Positions 1-10,000 of a DNA stretch of 64,000 bases are shown piece by piece (within the stretch, counting starts at the first letter, position 1; each line of letters starts with the position of its first letter). This DNA is from Penelope pileata. Lineage: Eukaryota; Chordata; Aves; Galliformes; Cracidae. The position numbers and the translations under genes are program-made. Location of the stretch: the NCBI GenBank assembly GCA_013396635.1, contig WBMW01004112.1, forward strand, positions 573,205 to 637,204. Direction: 5' to 3'. The notes beneath the pieces were generated by a model. That model had not been told where the DNA came from, ran no database searches, and was given only the letters and a program-made list of their open reading frames with translations.

Positions 1-224
1 TTTGAAGATGACTGTTTGTTTCTTCTGCAAAAGCTGACACCTTGTAGTTCACTTTTATCAGTACCTACTGTAGGACAAACCTGTAAAAGAGTTTTGGTCA
101 TCTGTTTTTGATGTCATAGCTGTAAGTAGTGGCCAGAGACTTCAGTAATGCATTACAGAAACACGTAACTCATGAAAAGCTTGTTAAATTTGAAAAAAAA
201 AATATGAGAATAAGAAATACTTAC

Positions 225-356
225 ATTTGTCATACTGTCCCACAAATCTTCGTTTTTTGTATTCTGATAGCTGTATTTCTGCAGGTACTGCACAAGTCCA
301 GCTTTAAACACATCAGCAGTCAGGTAGTCCCTCAGCATATTTAATATACAAGATCC
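225..356 (-). CDS. ERAP1: ERAP1 coding exon 8
   Basis: 132 bases, 44 codons, residues 423-466. Encodes GSCILNMLRDYL through KNTKNEDLWDS-like sequence, part of the alpha-helical catalytic domain. Acceptor AG at 357-358, donor GTAAGT at 223-224. Positions 1-222 are the start of the next intron; nothing is recognised there. Confidence 0.94.
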
Positions 357-3300
357 CTGAAAGAAAGAGTGACAAAGGGTTTACAGAACCAGTCCTTAGA
401 CAGCAAGATGCTTGTTTCAGAAAATTTTCAGCATGCTACTAATCTAAATAGCAGTTCAGTTTTATATGTCTCACTGATTAAAAAATAATTGAGTTTAATG
501 TATATTTAAACAGTAATTTGTTTTTTATGATCACTTTTCTTAAGAATATCTTGGACTGAGTAAACTATATTATTATTTTTTGAAATACTGTATAAAGCAG
601 TCACCATATAACGCTACAACAGAAAACGCTGCTTGGTTTAAGCATCTAAAAGAGTGGTTTGATGGTGTAAATTGATACAGAACAGATAAGACGGTATAAA
701 AACGTCCTTTTTTTAGATGAAAAAGGAAACCAGCATTTGAACTACATTCAGGAGTTTGGGACAGGGAATTATATAATGAAAAAGGCTTTTTTTATATAAG
801 AAAAACGTTTTTATGATAAGGGTGGTGAAGCACTGGAACAGGCTGCCCAGAGAGGTGGTGGATGCCCCATCCTTGGACACACTCAAGGTCAGGCTGGACG
901 GAGCTCTGAGCAACCTGATCCAGCTGTAGGTGCCCCTGTACGTTGTAGGGAAGCAGGACTAGATGGCCTTTAAAGGTCCCTTCCAACTCAAACGATTCTA
1001 TGATGCTATGATGATTCTACGCAAGTCATAAAAATGCTTATTAACACCATGGCTCAAGGATGTCTTGTACAAAGGACTGAAATCAGTACAATACAGCACA
1101 GCTGTACTGTACAATCAATACAACTGAAAACAGAAGCAGTTAGTAATTTTACCTTCTCATAAGAAACATGATCAAACATTTCTAAAATTTGAGCTGGATC
1201 CTCCACAGGAGTAGAGACAGGATGTGACGAATTTAATGCATCCACTTCCATGGCATCAAAACATCTATGTAAGAAGTAATCTTCCTAATAGGAGGTAAAA
1301 ATGATTATTACTACTACATTTTGCTCAGTGACTACTGAGTTCCTGTCCATTCACATTACAGTCCACACCACTTGATCTTCAAATCACACAAAGAGAGCAA
1401 AACAAATCTTTTTATTGCAGGGGATTAGGAAAAAAAAAACACCAACAGTAATATATTTAAAATACTTACACCATTCTAAACTGACATAGATAGTCCAGCT
1501 ACTGAGAGTTGAAATTAACTCCACAAAGACATATGCAGATTCCAACAGTTTGATGACAAAACGAATGAGCAGTAACCATAAAACAAATCAAAGAAAAAAA
1601 AAAAAGAACAGAAAAACAGGAACAAAGAATCCAATGGTGCATTTCTTTATAACCATTCCACTGTAGTTTTATGGGAAAATCCGGCACATATCTTCTCAGT
1701 GCATCTCACTTTGGTGGAGCTAGGCATACTTGCAAAATGCCTTATACTGGACCTGTGTTAAGCTAGTGGAAGGATTTCAGGGTCTTCACAAGGATTTAAG
1801 TCTGACTGTGTGTAATGAAGAAAAACATAAAATCATTTCTGTACACTTTTGGAAATCTAAATAACTTTAAAAGAAGAATATGCTTTCATTGAATTATTAT
1901 CCTCCATCACCAGTTTCTGAAACAATTTAATTAACATTCTCACCCTTCAGAGTTAATATCAGACAATTCTTTCAAAGATAAATTAAAAAGTCGTTCACTG
2001 CAAAGAACTCCTCAGTCTTTACCCGTACATATTAGTGGACTTAGAAGGTAGATATAAAATAACACAGGAAATGCCACTTACAACTCTCAGTTCTGGATGG
2101 GTAACGTTGACAGACACGAACTCCATAAACTTTGCAAACCCTTCATTTAACCACAGATCATTCCACCACTCCATGGTAACCAGGTTGCCAAACCACTGAA
2201 ACAAAAAAAAACACCAAACTTTTGAAATTAAATACACAGCTTGTCACAAAAGCTGCTATTGACCTGTATGAAATTAAATTCATAGTACACTATTGAGCTT
2301 TAAGGAACATCTTTTTAGTAATATGGCTAGCTTTGGGCTCTTCCCACTTCATTTCTTATTTTAATGGTAACACTTCAAAGCACAGGTTTCCACTTCCATT
2401 TCCTGAAACCTTGTAAATAAACCGGGTTTGGTAGGAAAACCACATACAAATACTTTCCAAGCTTTCATGTACCTATATGGCCCTGCACTTAATTTCAAGG
2501 GTTGACAACGGTGCGAAAGGGCCAGAGCACTGCAGCTACCAAACTAAACACATTTATAGCCTTCCACGTCTGTGCAGCCTGACTAGACTCCTTTACTGGA
2601 AATACTCCTCACGATTCACAGGAGAACACCCTCTGACTGCAGCAGCTATTTTCAGTTTATGTCTTGAATATCCCCATGCCCACAAAGAATCCCCGAACTG
2701 TGACCACTCCGTGGGCCCATTCTGATCCTTCATTGTTCCTCCTAAATCTCACCTGATGAGCCAGCTCATGGGCTATTACCATAGTAATCCAAAGTCTAGA
2801 GGATGCAGAGGACTTTTCAGGGTCATACAACAATGAAGATTCCCGGTATGTGGTTAACCCCCAGTTTTCCATAGCACCAGATTGAAAATCAGGAATAGCT
2901 GCTAAGTCTAGAAGGAAACAAACAAACAAACAAAAAAACCCTAACATTAAAATATTGCTAGGATTATTTTAGCCGGCAAGAACCCAGTTACCTGCCCATC
3001 CCACTTCACCACAGCACCCACACAGGCAAACATCACACACACTTTTAAGGGATCCCTTAATTACAACAGAAAAACCACACTTTAAAAAAGTTCTATAAGG
3101 AATACAGGAATTTTTAGTTCTCAGTTAAGCGTTTAAAACTACTCTTAAGTTATGTGAAGCAGCCAGTTTAAAAGCCTGTGAGCCAAAGTCAACCCAGGCT
3201 TACCTAAATTACTGGTTTTGTGCTATTTTACTCTCTATTCTTAACAACATTGAATAAATTATTTAATGCTTACCTTGTTTCGGTAAGGGATAGGGAATGC

Positions 3301-6300
3301 TGAAGTAATCCTCATAAAATTCTAAAAGTTTTACTGCTGCATCCAGTGCATAATCAGCTTGGTTGATCTTCTCTGGTGCTGTGTATATGGAAATCTACAG
3401 CACACGAGCAAGCAGTATTTTAATATCACCATCAGAAGCTTACTTTATTTGTTCTTTAACATTGGTATTTGAATGATCATAAGAAGTAATTCTAGAACAC
3501 GTCTAACAGTTCTCATGCAAAAGGTATTTTGAAAACTCCCCAAAAAATATGATCGAAATTAGAAATACAAATTTTAACTTATCTTCTGGAACCACTACAC
3601 CCTACAAAGAGTTCTACAATTTCCATCCCCTACCATGATGGAGCTCTTCAAGCTATGCAGTTCTATTTTACTCTTGATTTTCTAAGAAAACACTATTTAA
3701 TTTTCCTTTAATCTTTCATGAGACAATGTCACCAATGCATGTAAGCATACAAAAAGCAAGCACATTACCAAAAGGTTTTGAAACTACTAAAAGTCATTAT
3801 GCAAACTAACCATCCAATTACAAAACCGATTTCTTTCTGTCCATTCACGTAAAACTTCAAGATGTATAAATGCAATGATTTAACTGAAAAGTAAACTGTG
3901 TATTTCCATAGACACCTTCTTATAAAGCTCTTTTAGAAAATCAGAAAGAGCTACCTTAACTCCACGAGTGGTCGTTTTGCTGATGGATTTAAAATCTGAA
4001 ATGATGAAGGCCACAAGGTAAGTACTCATCTTGACACTGGTATCAAAGTGGTCCTCAACAAGCCATGAGGATATATTCACAGACCTCACCTAGAAAAAGA
4101 CAAGCACAGTATACCATCCAATAGCAGTATGCATGAGGACTCTGGCACCATAAATTGCTGTAGGGTTTTTTTTTTTTTCAGTTTCACTGAGACCATTTTA
4201 AAGACATATTGGAAAGAAGACAACCTCATGCCTATTCTCCCCACACAAAGAAAGAAAACACATACATAAAAGTAGTTTCATTCAAATGTGAAGCTTGTAA
4301 GTCATTTCTACATTGCTAAAACTAGATAAAATAAAATAAAATAAAATAAAATAAAATAAAATAAAATAAAATAAAAATTAAGTTGTCTAAATCTAACTGT
4401 TATGCATGAACAAACTCCTCTCAGTTATCTGAGGACAAAATGGAGGTGTCCATTCTTCCCTCTTGGTTACAGACAGCCTTAGTTAAACAACTTAGATGTG
4501 GAAAATGAATTTCAGCTACACTGAAATGTTAACACTGGCACCCACCAAATAAGAAAAAAAATCATTATTTTATCCATATCTTTACGTAAGAACTGCTTTT
4601 TTAAAACAACTTTCAAAATATTTCTGTTTTTGAAAGGTACTTCGTGTGTGTGGGGAGGTACTATTCCTTCAGTTTTAAAGGTTAGTTTCCTTGCAAACCA
4701 GGGACCAATAATACTGAAGAGCTTACAAAGAATCTCCTACACGCAATGTAAGATCAAATGTGCAAATTGTAACTTTCTCTATCCTTGCACACATATTTGT
4801 AACTGTAAGCAATATTTGTAGTCATGACGTACTGAACTTTCACTGAGATTTTTTTTTCACTGCCTTTTTTTTTACATAACAGGTCTTGTTTAGCATATAA
4901 TTAGTACACATTAATCATGTCATGTATGAATTCAGATACATTTCATTATTAACTCTTAAAACCTAAGACAAACATGGAAAGCATTTTGTGAATAAAATAA
5001 AGGCTATGGAGACTGCATTGTGCTAAAGACCACATCGTTCTCAGACCACTGTTGAGAAGCAGGAACACACTGGATGCATGATTTTCTGCATTCCTTTTTA
5101 TTAATCTTGTGTCAAACCTGCCAGCAATAGCACTCTGTCACAGAAGAACTGGGGTAATGTTTAGTCCAACATTCCCATGAGCAGCAATTGCTTGGACATT
5201 CTGTTCTGGTTTTACTTCCTTGTTTTAATGGCCATGGAGCAACAGCATAATGGTAAAAGCATCCACCTACCAGTGGCATATTGGACAGCGCAAGGTGATT
5301 TGGTTCCCTCCTAATCTTAATCGAAAACCTGGCTTTGAAGGCCGGTTCATCGAAACATGGGAAGGCCATTCTTGCAGATGTTGGCTCAAACTGTGTTGAT
5401 GCAAGCACTCTAAGGAAAAAAAAAGAAAAAGCTGTAGTCCACATGTGTTCACATGCACAGGGTTTAACACCTTGATAGTAGAAACTGAGTAATTTCACAT
5501 TTACAAAATAACTATAGGCACAGCCAAAATCTTTTGCACGTTAAATCAAGAATTAGCATTTCTCAATGTGTGGTGGAGAAGTGAGGTGGGCAGATGAAGT
5601 TTCTTGACTAAGCCACTCTAGAAGTTGTTGTAGAATAAGAGAAAACTTGTTATGAGCCCAGCAAGACTCCTGCATCCTCCTCTTCTCACACTGCAGGGGA
5701 ACCAGTGGACGTCCTGGCGGATCAAGGCCTGCTAAAGCCACAGTCAAGAACCTTAGAGGTTAGGAAGAAATTCTTCACACAGAGGGTGGTGAGGCATTGG
5801 CACAGCTGCCCTGAGAGCTGTGGGTGCCCCATCCCTGGAGGTGCTCAAGGCCAGGTTGGATGGGCCCTGGGCAGCCTGAGCTGGTGGGTGGCAGCCCTGC
5901 CCATGGCAGGGGGTTGGAGCTGGGTGGGCTTTAAGATCCCTTCCAACCCAATCCATTCTGTGGTTCTATAAATCTATGAAACGCCCGAAAAAAGGACAGT
6001 CTCTGTAATATCCCATTACACAGGCAATTTGGTGAGATTTTATCTCTCAGTCATAACAGGAACCTCAAGAATGAATCATTTGAGGAAAAAAAAAATCCAA
6101 AGCAGGTAACAACAAATTCTAAACCTTTAACATCAAAGAAGTTATATTTATTGCATTTAAAAAAAAATACCTGAGTTCTCCTTCCTGGGTTCTGTAGGTG
6201 CTTTTATAAAGGCCATGGAAGTTGTCAGAGAGGTTGGCTGAGTACTGGATGCTGATGGTGTAGTTGTGCCCGGCCCGCAGCGGCTCGTTGGCCAGCAGTG

Positions 6301-6640
6301 CCAGCTGCTCATGGGGTGGGTGCTCCAGCACCCTCACCTCCTGCACCGCCTGGCTGCTCCCAGCCCCGGCCTCGATGGCAGCCCAGGTGACCTGCAGGCG
6401 TTTGCCATGCAGGACGACCGCGCTGGTTTGCTGGGTGACTGCGATGTGGATGGCCACAGTCCCGGTGAAGGTCTGCGTGGTGAGGTTGGGATGGATGAGG
6501 AGGTGGTAGTGCAGCGGGACAACGTGCGTGGGGAGCCTCACTCTGTCCCAGGGAAACTGCCCGCTGCCGTCACCGCTGGCACAACAGCACACCACGCTCG
6601 CCAGACCCAGCACTGCCACCGCCAAGTGCAGCGCTGCCAT
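225..6640 (-). CDS. ERAP1: Endoplasmic reticulum aminopeptidase 1, 5' half of gene (8 coding exons, continues beyond left edge)
   Basis: M1-family zinc aminopeptidase of the ER lumen, which in vertebrates trims N-terminally extended peptides for MHC class I loading. Joined exons (minus strand, 5' to 3'): 6171-6640, 5271-5409, 3955-4089, 3274-3394, 2753-2907, 2082-2195, 1153-1284, 225-356. Together they give 466 in-frame codons, all with GT/AG introns. Visible features: hydrophobic signal peptide at about residues 1-20; N-glycosylation sequons at N52, N126 and N136; substrate-binding STQFEPT region (Q163); exopeptidase motif GAMEN at 299-303; zinc site HELAH at 335-339 with distal Glu358; transition-state Tyr420. 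These fall 18 residues before the human ERAP1 positions as I recall them, because the N-terminus is shorter. The C-terminal half (rest of domain II, domains III and IV) is outside the window. LNPEP is less likely: there is no long cytoplasmic tail and the sequence follows ERAP1 (for example FPCFDEPAFKARFSIKIRRE). ERAP2 is the closest alternative. Confidence 0.95.
793..1019 (+). mobile_element. CR1 LINE 3'-end fragment in ERAP1 intron 7
   Basis: Matches the CR1 3' end: the 'gggtggtgaagcactggaac' block, 'aggctgcccagagaggtggt', and a terminal run of ATTCTATG-like octamers at about 995-1019. 5'-truncated, and antisense to ERAP1. Confidence 0.9.
1153..1284 (-). CDS. ERAP1: ERAP1 coding exon 7
   Basis: 132 bases, 44 codons, residues 379-422. 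Begins EDYFLHRCFDAMEVDALNSS and ends MFDHVSYEK; Tyr420 matches the M1 transition-state tyrosine. Acceptor AG at 1285-1286, donor GTAAAA at 1151-1152. The following intron (357-1152) carries a CR1 tail fragment in antisense orientation. Confidence 0.95.
2082..2195 (-). CDS. ERAP1: ERAP1 coding exon 6 (third zinc ligand)
   Basis: 114 bases, 38 whole codons, residues 341-378. Begins WFGNLVTMEWWNDLWLNEGF; Glu358 of the NEGF motif is the third zinc ligand, correctly spaced 18 residues after HELAH. Acceptor AG at 2196-2197 after a T-rich tract; donor GTAAGT at 2080-2081. The following intron (1285-2081) is AT-rich and unremarkable. Confidence 0.96.
2753..2907 (-). CDS. ERAP1: ERAP1 coding exon 5 (GAMEN and HEXXH catalytic motifs)
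   Basis: 155 bases, residues 289-340. Carries DLAAIPDFQSGAMENWGL and ends with VIAHELAHQ, so both the exopeptidase motif (299-303) and the first two zinc ligands plus the catalytic Glu (H335, E336, H339) are here and intact. Acceptor AG at 2908-2909; donor GT at 2751-2752 directly after the Gln codon. The acceptor pyrimidine tract is formed by a GTTT-type simple repeat on the minus strand. The following intron (2196-2752) shows nothing recognisable. Confidence 0.96.
3274..3394 (-). CDS. ERAP1: ERAP1 coding exon 4
   Basis: 121 bases. Encodes residues 249-288 plus the first base of codon 289, including APEKINQADYALDAA and YFSIPYPLPKQ, which lead into the catalytic domain. Acceptor AG at 3395-3396, donor GTAAGC at 3272-3273. 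The frame is closed in the flanks, so the exon was assigned by homology and splice sites. The following intron (2908-3273) has only a short AAAC-type simple repeat beside the next acceptor. Confidence 0.93.
3955..4089 (-). CDS. ERAP1: ERAP1 coding exon 3
   Basis: 135 bases, phase 0 to phase 0, residues 204-248. Contains VEDHFDTSVKMSTYLVAFII, a conserved stretch of the N-terminal beta-sandwich. Acceptor AG at 4090-4091, donor GTAGCT at 3953-3954. The following intron (3395-3954) holds nothing I recognise. Confidence 0.95.
4326..4375. repeat. (ATAAA)10 microsatellite in ERAP1 intron 2
   Basis: Ten perfect tandem copies of ATAAA. Confidence 0.97.
5271..5409 (-). CDS. ERAP1: ERAP1 coding exon 2
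   Basis: Residues 157-203, containing the STQFEPTSARMAFPCFDEPA block typical of M1 aminopeptidases (substrate N-terminus recognition). The acceptor AG at 5410-5411 follows a long T-rich tract; the donor GTAGGT is at 5269-5270. The entry codon completes Arg157. The following intron (4090-5270) contains a 10-unit ATAAA microsatellite and otherwise AT-rich sequence with nothing recognisable. Confidence 0.95.
5752..5980 (+). mobile_element. CR1 LINE 3'-end fragment in ERAP1 intron 1
   Basis: CR1 tail with 'gaagaaattcttcacacaga', the 'gatgggccctgggcagcctg' block, and a degenerate octamer tail (attctgtggttctata). 5'-truncated, and antisense to ERAP1. It belongs to a different CR1 subfamily from the copies at 30.7 and 43.8 kb. 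Confidence 0.9.
6171..6640 (-). CDS. ERAP1: ERAP1 first coding exon (signal peptide and start of domain I)
   Basis: Encodes residues 1-156 plus two bases of codon 157. The ATG at 6638-6640 sits in a strong Kozak context (A at -3, G at +4) and is followed by a hydrophobic, Cys-rich signal peptide, then FPWDRVRLP, the usual start of the mature enzyme. The donor GT is at 6169-6170. A good acceptor (pyrimidine-rich tract then AG at 6667-6668) lies 26 bases upstream of the ATG, so this exon may run to 6666 and be preceded by a noncoding first exon. The downstream intron (5410-6170) holds a CR1 fragment and otherwise nothing recognisable. Confidence 0.93.
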
Positions 6641-6905
6641 TTTGGACGCCGGCTGCTGGCGACCGCCTAAAGAAGGGAAGAAAGAGCCAAAACGCCACCA
6701 TTAAACGCGCCTCATTCTCCGGCGCATAGCTGCGGGCGGGNGGGGGGGAGGCAGGCAGCGCCCCCGCGCGGCGGCACCGCCCGCGAACAGCAGCAGCGGC
6801 CCGGCCCGGCGCTGCTTCTCTGTCGGGCGGCGTCGTGGCTGAAACAGGGCGTCTGCTGCCAAAGAGCGCTGCGAGCTGAGCAAGGGTTTTCAAGCGTTCT
6901 AACAG
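6600..6905 (-). promoter_or_regulatory. ERAP1: CpG-rich promoter / 5' leader region of ERAP1
   Basis: About 300 bases that are strongly GC-rich and dense in CpG, in sharp contrast with the AT-rich surroundings, lying directly upstream of the ERAP1 start codon. No TATA box is evident, as expected for a CpG-island promoter. One ambiguous base (N) at 6741 sits in a G-run. Where transcription starts cannot be read from the sequence. Confidence 0.75.
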
Positions 6906-6927
6906 TCGCCTCAGAGTAGAATTGCTC

Positions 6928-7035
6928 GAAGAATCACAGGCTGGCTGAGGCAGGCGGGACCTCTGGGTCCATCGGGCCTGGCCCCTGCTCCAGCAGGGAT
7001 GTCGCCAACTTTACATCTCCCAGAGCACATTGGAA
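6928..7035 (-). mobile_element. CR1 LINE tail fragment just upstream of the ERAP1 promoter
   Basis: Reverse-oriented CR1 tail: 'gaatcacaggctggctgag', 'gacctctgggtccatcggg' and 'cccctgctccagcaggga'. The same subfamily signature recurs at 57.9 kb. The right boundary is uncertain. Confidence 0.7.
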
Positions 7036-10000
7036 AGAGAAGCGTTTGGAAACGAGACCTTGCTTTGTCGCAGTGCTGGGCACAGGGTGGGCAATCGCCA
7101 CAAATCAAGCATCACACTGCGTCCTCACACTGTCTTCTGTTGATAACCCAAAAGCTTTCACTGTGCGCCCACCTAATGTGTATCATGATCATGAGATCAG
7201 TGCTATTGCAAGGTTATAAGGCCGCAGAAACACATTTGAATCTTCTGCGCTTGCACGGGGGTCCTTGGTGGTCATTTGGGGAGGTGTCCCTCTCCTCACT
7301 GTGTCCGTGTTTGGGCACAGGTTTTCCATCTCCGATCTCCATCTATTTTCAACTGATTGGTTGCTGTCTTAGACTTCAGCCCCCGTTTGGAGGATGTTGC
7401 TGTTATTACAGAAGGAAAACACAAACAATGGAGACAGTAGTGGTGGTAAAGTTTACAAATTACTGTTTTCCAATATTTAGGCAACCACACCCGATAACGA
7501 CAGGAAACAAATGGAAAGGTTTCTAAAGGTAGTTAACCCAACCATTCCCTAAGAAAACAAACGAGCGCTGTTTTCCAACTAACTGATCAGCTTCTCCAGC
7601 AAAATCCTAGCCATTCTATGGCTCTGTGATACATAAAGCTGAGGAATCTGGAAAGTGACATGTCCTTAAAGAATATGACATCCAGTTAAATCGCGTGACA
7701 CATATTTCAGGAATGGCGATGGGAAACTCTCTCTCTTTCTTTCTCCCGCCTTCCCTAGCAGCTAGTGCTGGAATATTTTGTGGAATATTTTAGACAGCCA
7801 ACTGGATTCTACATATATGTTCCATAATTTAACGTCTCGATATTCCAGTGTAGTCTATTAGCACAGTAGCTCATGCCAAGATACAAAAGCAGAACTGAAC
7901 TGATTATTTATTTTATTTTTGCCCTGACAACATTTGACCACAAAACAACTTTTTCATGGTTTTGCATCTAAGCATTCTAACATGGCATACAAAGTCTTCT
8001 TAAGTGCCCACTTCATGGAGAAACGTAGCCAAGTGCAAGGTAGTATTTCTTGCTTGTAAGTCACATTAATAAATGAGAGTAGCAGTTACTGTAAGTGATC
8101 CAAACCATTCCACTTACGTTGGCTCCTTTGCAACTAAGCTTTTATACCAAGTCTACTCTAAATGTTCTGTGATGTGGATTCTGCTCTCGCTCACAACAGG
8201 GTACCTAAGGACAGAATGTAGTTCACAGTTCTGCTTGCCAGAACTCTTCCTTTTTTTTCTCTCTCTTTTTTTTTTTTTATGTGAAGAGTTTTGCATACAC
8301 TTAAATTTATAACATCCCTTAAGAAATGTGTGTGTTAATAGTGGGCCATCTTGTTTTGTGCATTCTGTATTATAGTGCCCTGAATTGGGCAGGCATCAAA
8401 ATGTGATGCAGTTTTTATTATTTTAAATGGTGTTACATAAACTATTACAATTTAACATTGATTAAAAAAACATAAATGTTTCAGTACAAAGGAAATTACA
8501 TTGTCCTTTGATTGTATTTAATAATATTCTTTATCAGAACTATTTAATGATGCCTTTGAAGAAACTACAATGTTTAAGTCATTCTTCCTTTACTAAAATT
8601 GTGTGAAGCTGGAAGTGGCATTCATGTCAGCTCACAGTGAAGAGAAAGCAGAGGTTTTCCTTTCTGGTGATTTCTGTTTTGTTTGATACATGTAAAAGCT
8701 GAGTAGAATTGTGAGTTTTACCAGGATGGAAGTATAAGGATTACTTCCTCAGTTCTCCCCAGGGGGTTTCCAGTGAGTCAAAAAAAGGAAAGAATGAACA
8801 AGAGCACCTTTCATCTGTGCAGCAGCAGTTTTAGGACATGTGAGAAGGATTAGGACTCATGTTGTGGAAGGTTAAAGCTATTTTCTGGACTGATAGCTCT
8901 GCAGACGCCTAATGAAGTCTCAGACCCTCATGTTCCAATCTTTTGCGTGAAGAGTCTATGAGCGCTCAGGTTTTCTGAGCTGTGAGACTCACAGCTGGAA
9001 CAATGTCGGACATCAGTCTGGTGTGAGATACAGGGAGATTGTGTCTCTGTAAGTTACCTTAAAAACAGAGAAATTCGGAACAATAGGTCAGTGTGTATGA
9101 ATTTGTGTATGACTGCATCTTATTTTTGAACCTTGTTCTCCTTGTAGGTCTGCAAAATGCCTTACCTGCTAATCAGTGTGCAACTCATTTTTTGCAATTA
9201 AGGAGGCAATACTTCACTGGGGTAAGCATGGAAGGTACCAGAAATCAGTGATAGCTGCCAGTGGAGAATACCTAGGAAGTGGCATAAGGCGAGCAAATGG
9301 CAGTTCTGCAAAACGTTCAACCAGCAGTTTGCAGATCAGAGACTTCCTGAATGTCTTTACATTTAAAGCTCTCTAATGTGATTTTCTTTCTGGGGCTTGG
9401 ATTCCTTGGTTTTGAACATTTAAAAAGCTTAATATCCTGGCAGCAAGAAGTTCCATTGCTTAATTACATGAGAACTGTGTGTCCTTCTGCTTGTTTTAAA
9501 TCACCCATCTGCTAGTTGCATTTTGTGCCACCATTTTTTCATTATGCTAGTCTCCTGAAGTACAGACATACCGTGCATGTTGGTTTTTTTCAGACTATTT
9601 GTATCTCTCCCTTTGATGTGGTCGCTGTATTTGCCTCTCAGAAATTATGGGTCTTCCCTACTGAACAGCTACTGCAGAAGGTTCGCATGGTTGCCAAGCC
9701 ACATTTTCATCTTTTGTCTGTTTATTCTTTTTCGGATTTCTTTTCTTTCCTTGCTAGAGCAGCTACTTCTAGATCAAATTTAATCAGAAGAGGGCAGTGT
9801 TTCACTGATTTTGACAATGAGCTTCAAGACTTCCAGTATTCTGCGTCCTTCATCTTGTGGGACCCTCAGAGCATTCTTGGATGAACACATTTTTCCTTAA
9901 ACCAATTAAAAATAATTACTTTAAATACAACACCTCAAACTCAAGAACAACATCCTGAGGTATTTTTACTAAATCCTGGGGGAGTTTTATGAGAGTATTT

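Noticed and set aside
6264..6670. 81- and 134-codon plus-strand frames opposite the ERAP1 first coding exon
   Set aside because: They are antisense shadows of a GC-rich coding exon with a well-supported minus-strand frame.
6999..7526. 175-codon plus-strand frame next to the ERAP1 promoter, considered as a divergent gene
   Set aside because: It starts inside a CR1 fragment and shows no domain or conserved motif. A divergent noncoding transcript remains possible but is not supported by sequence.
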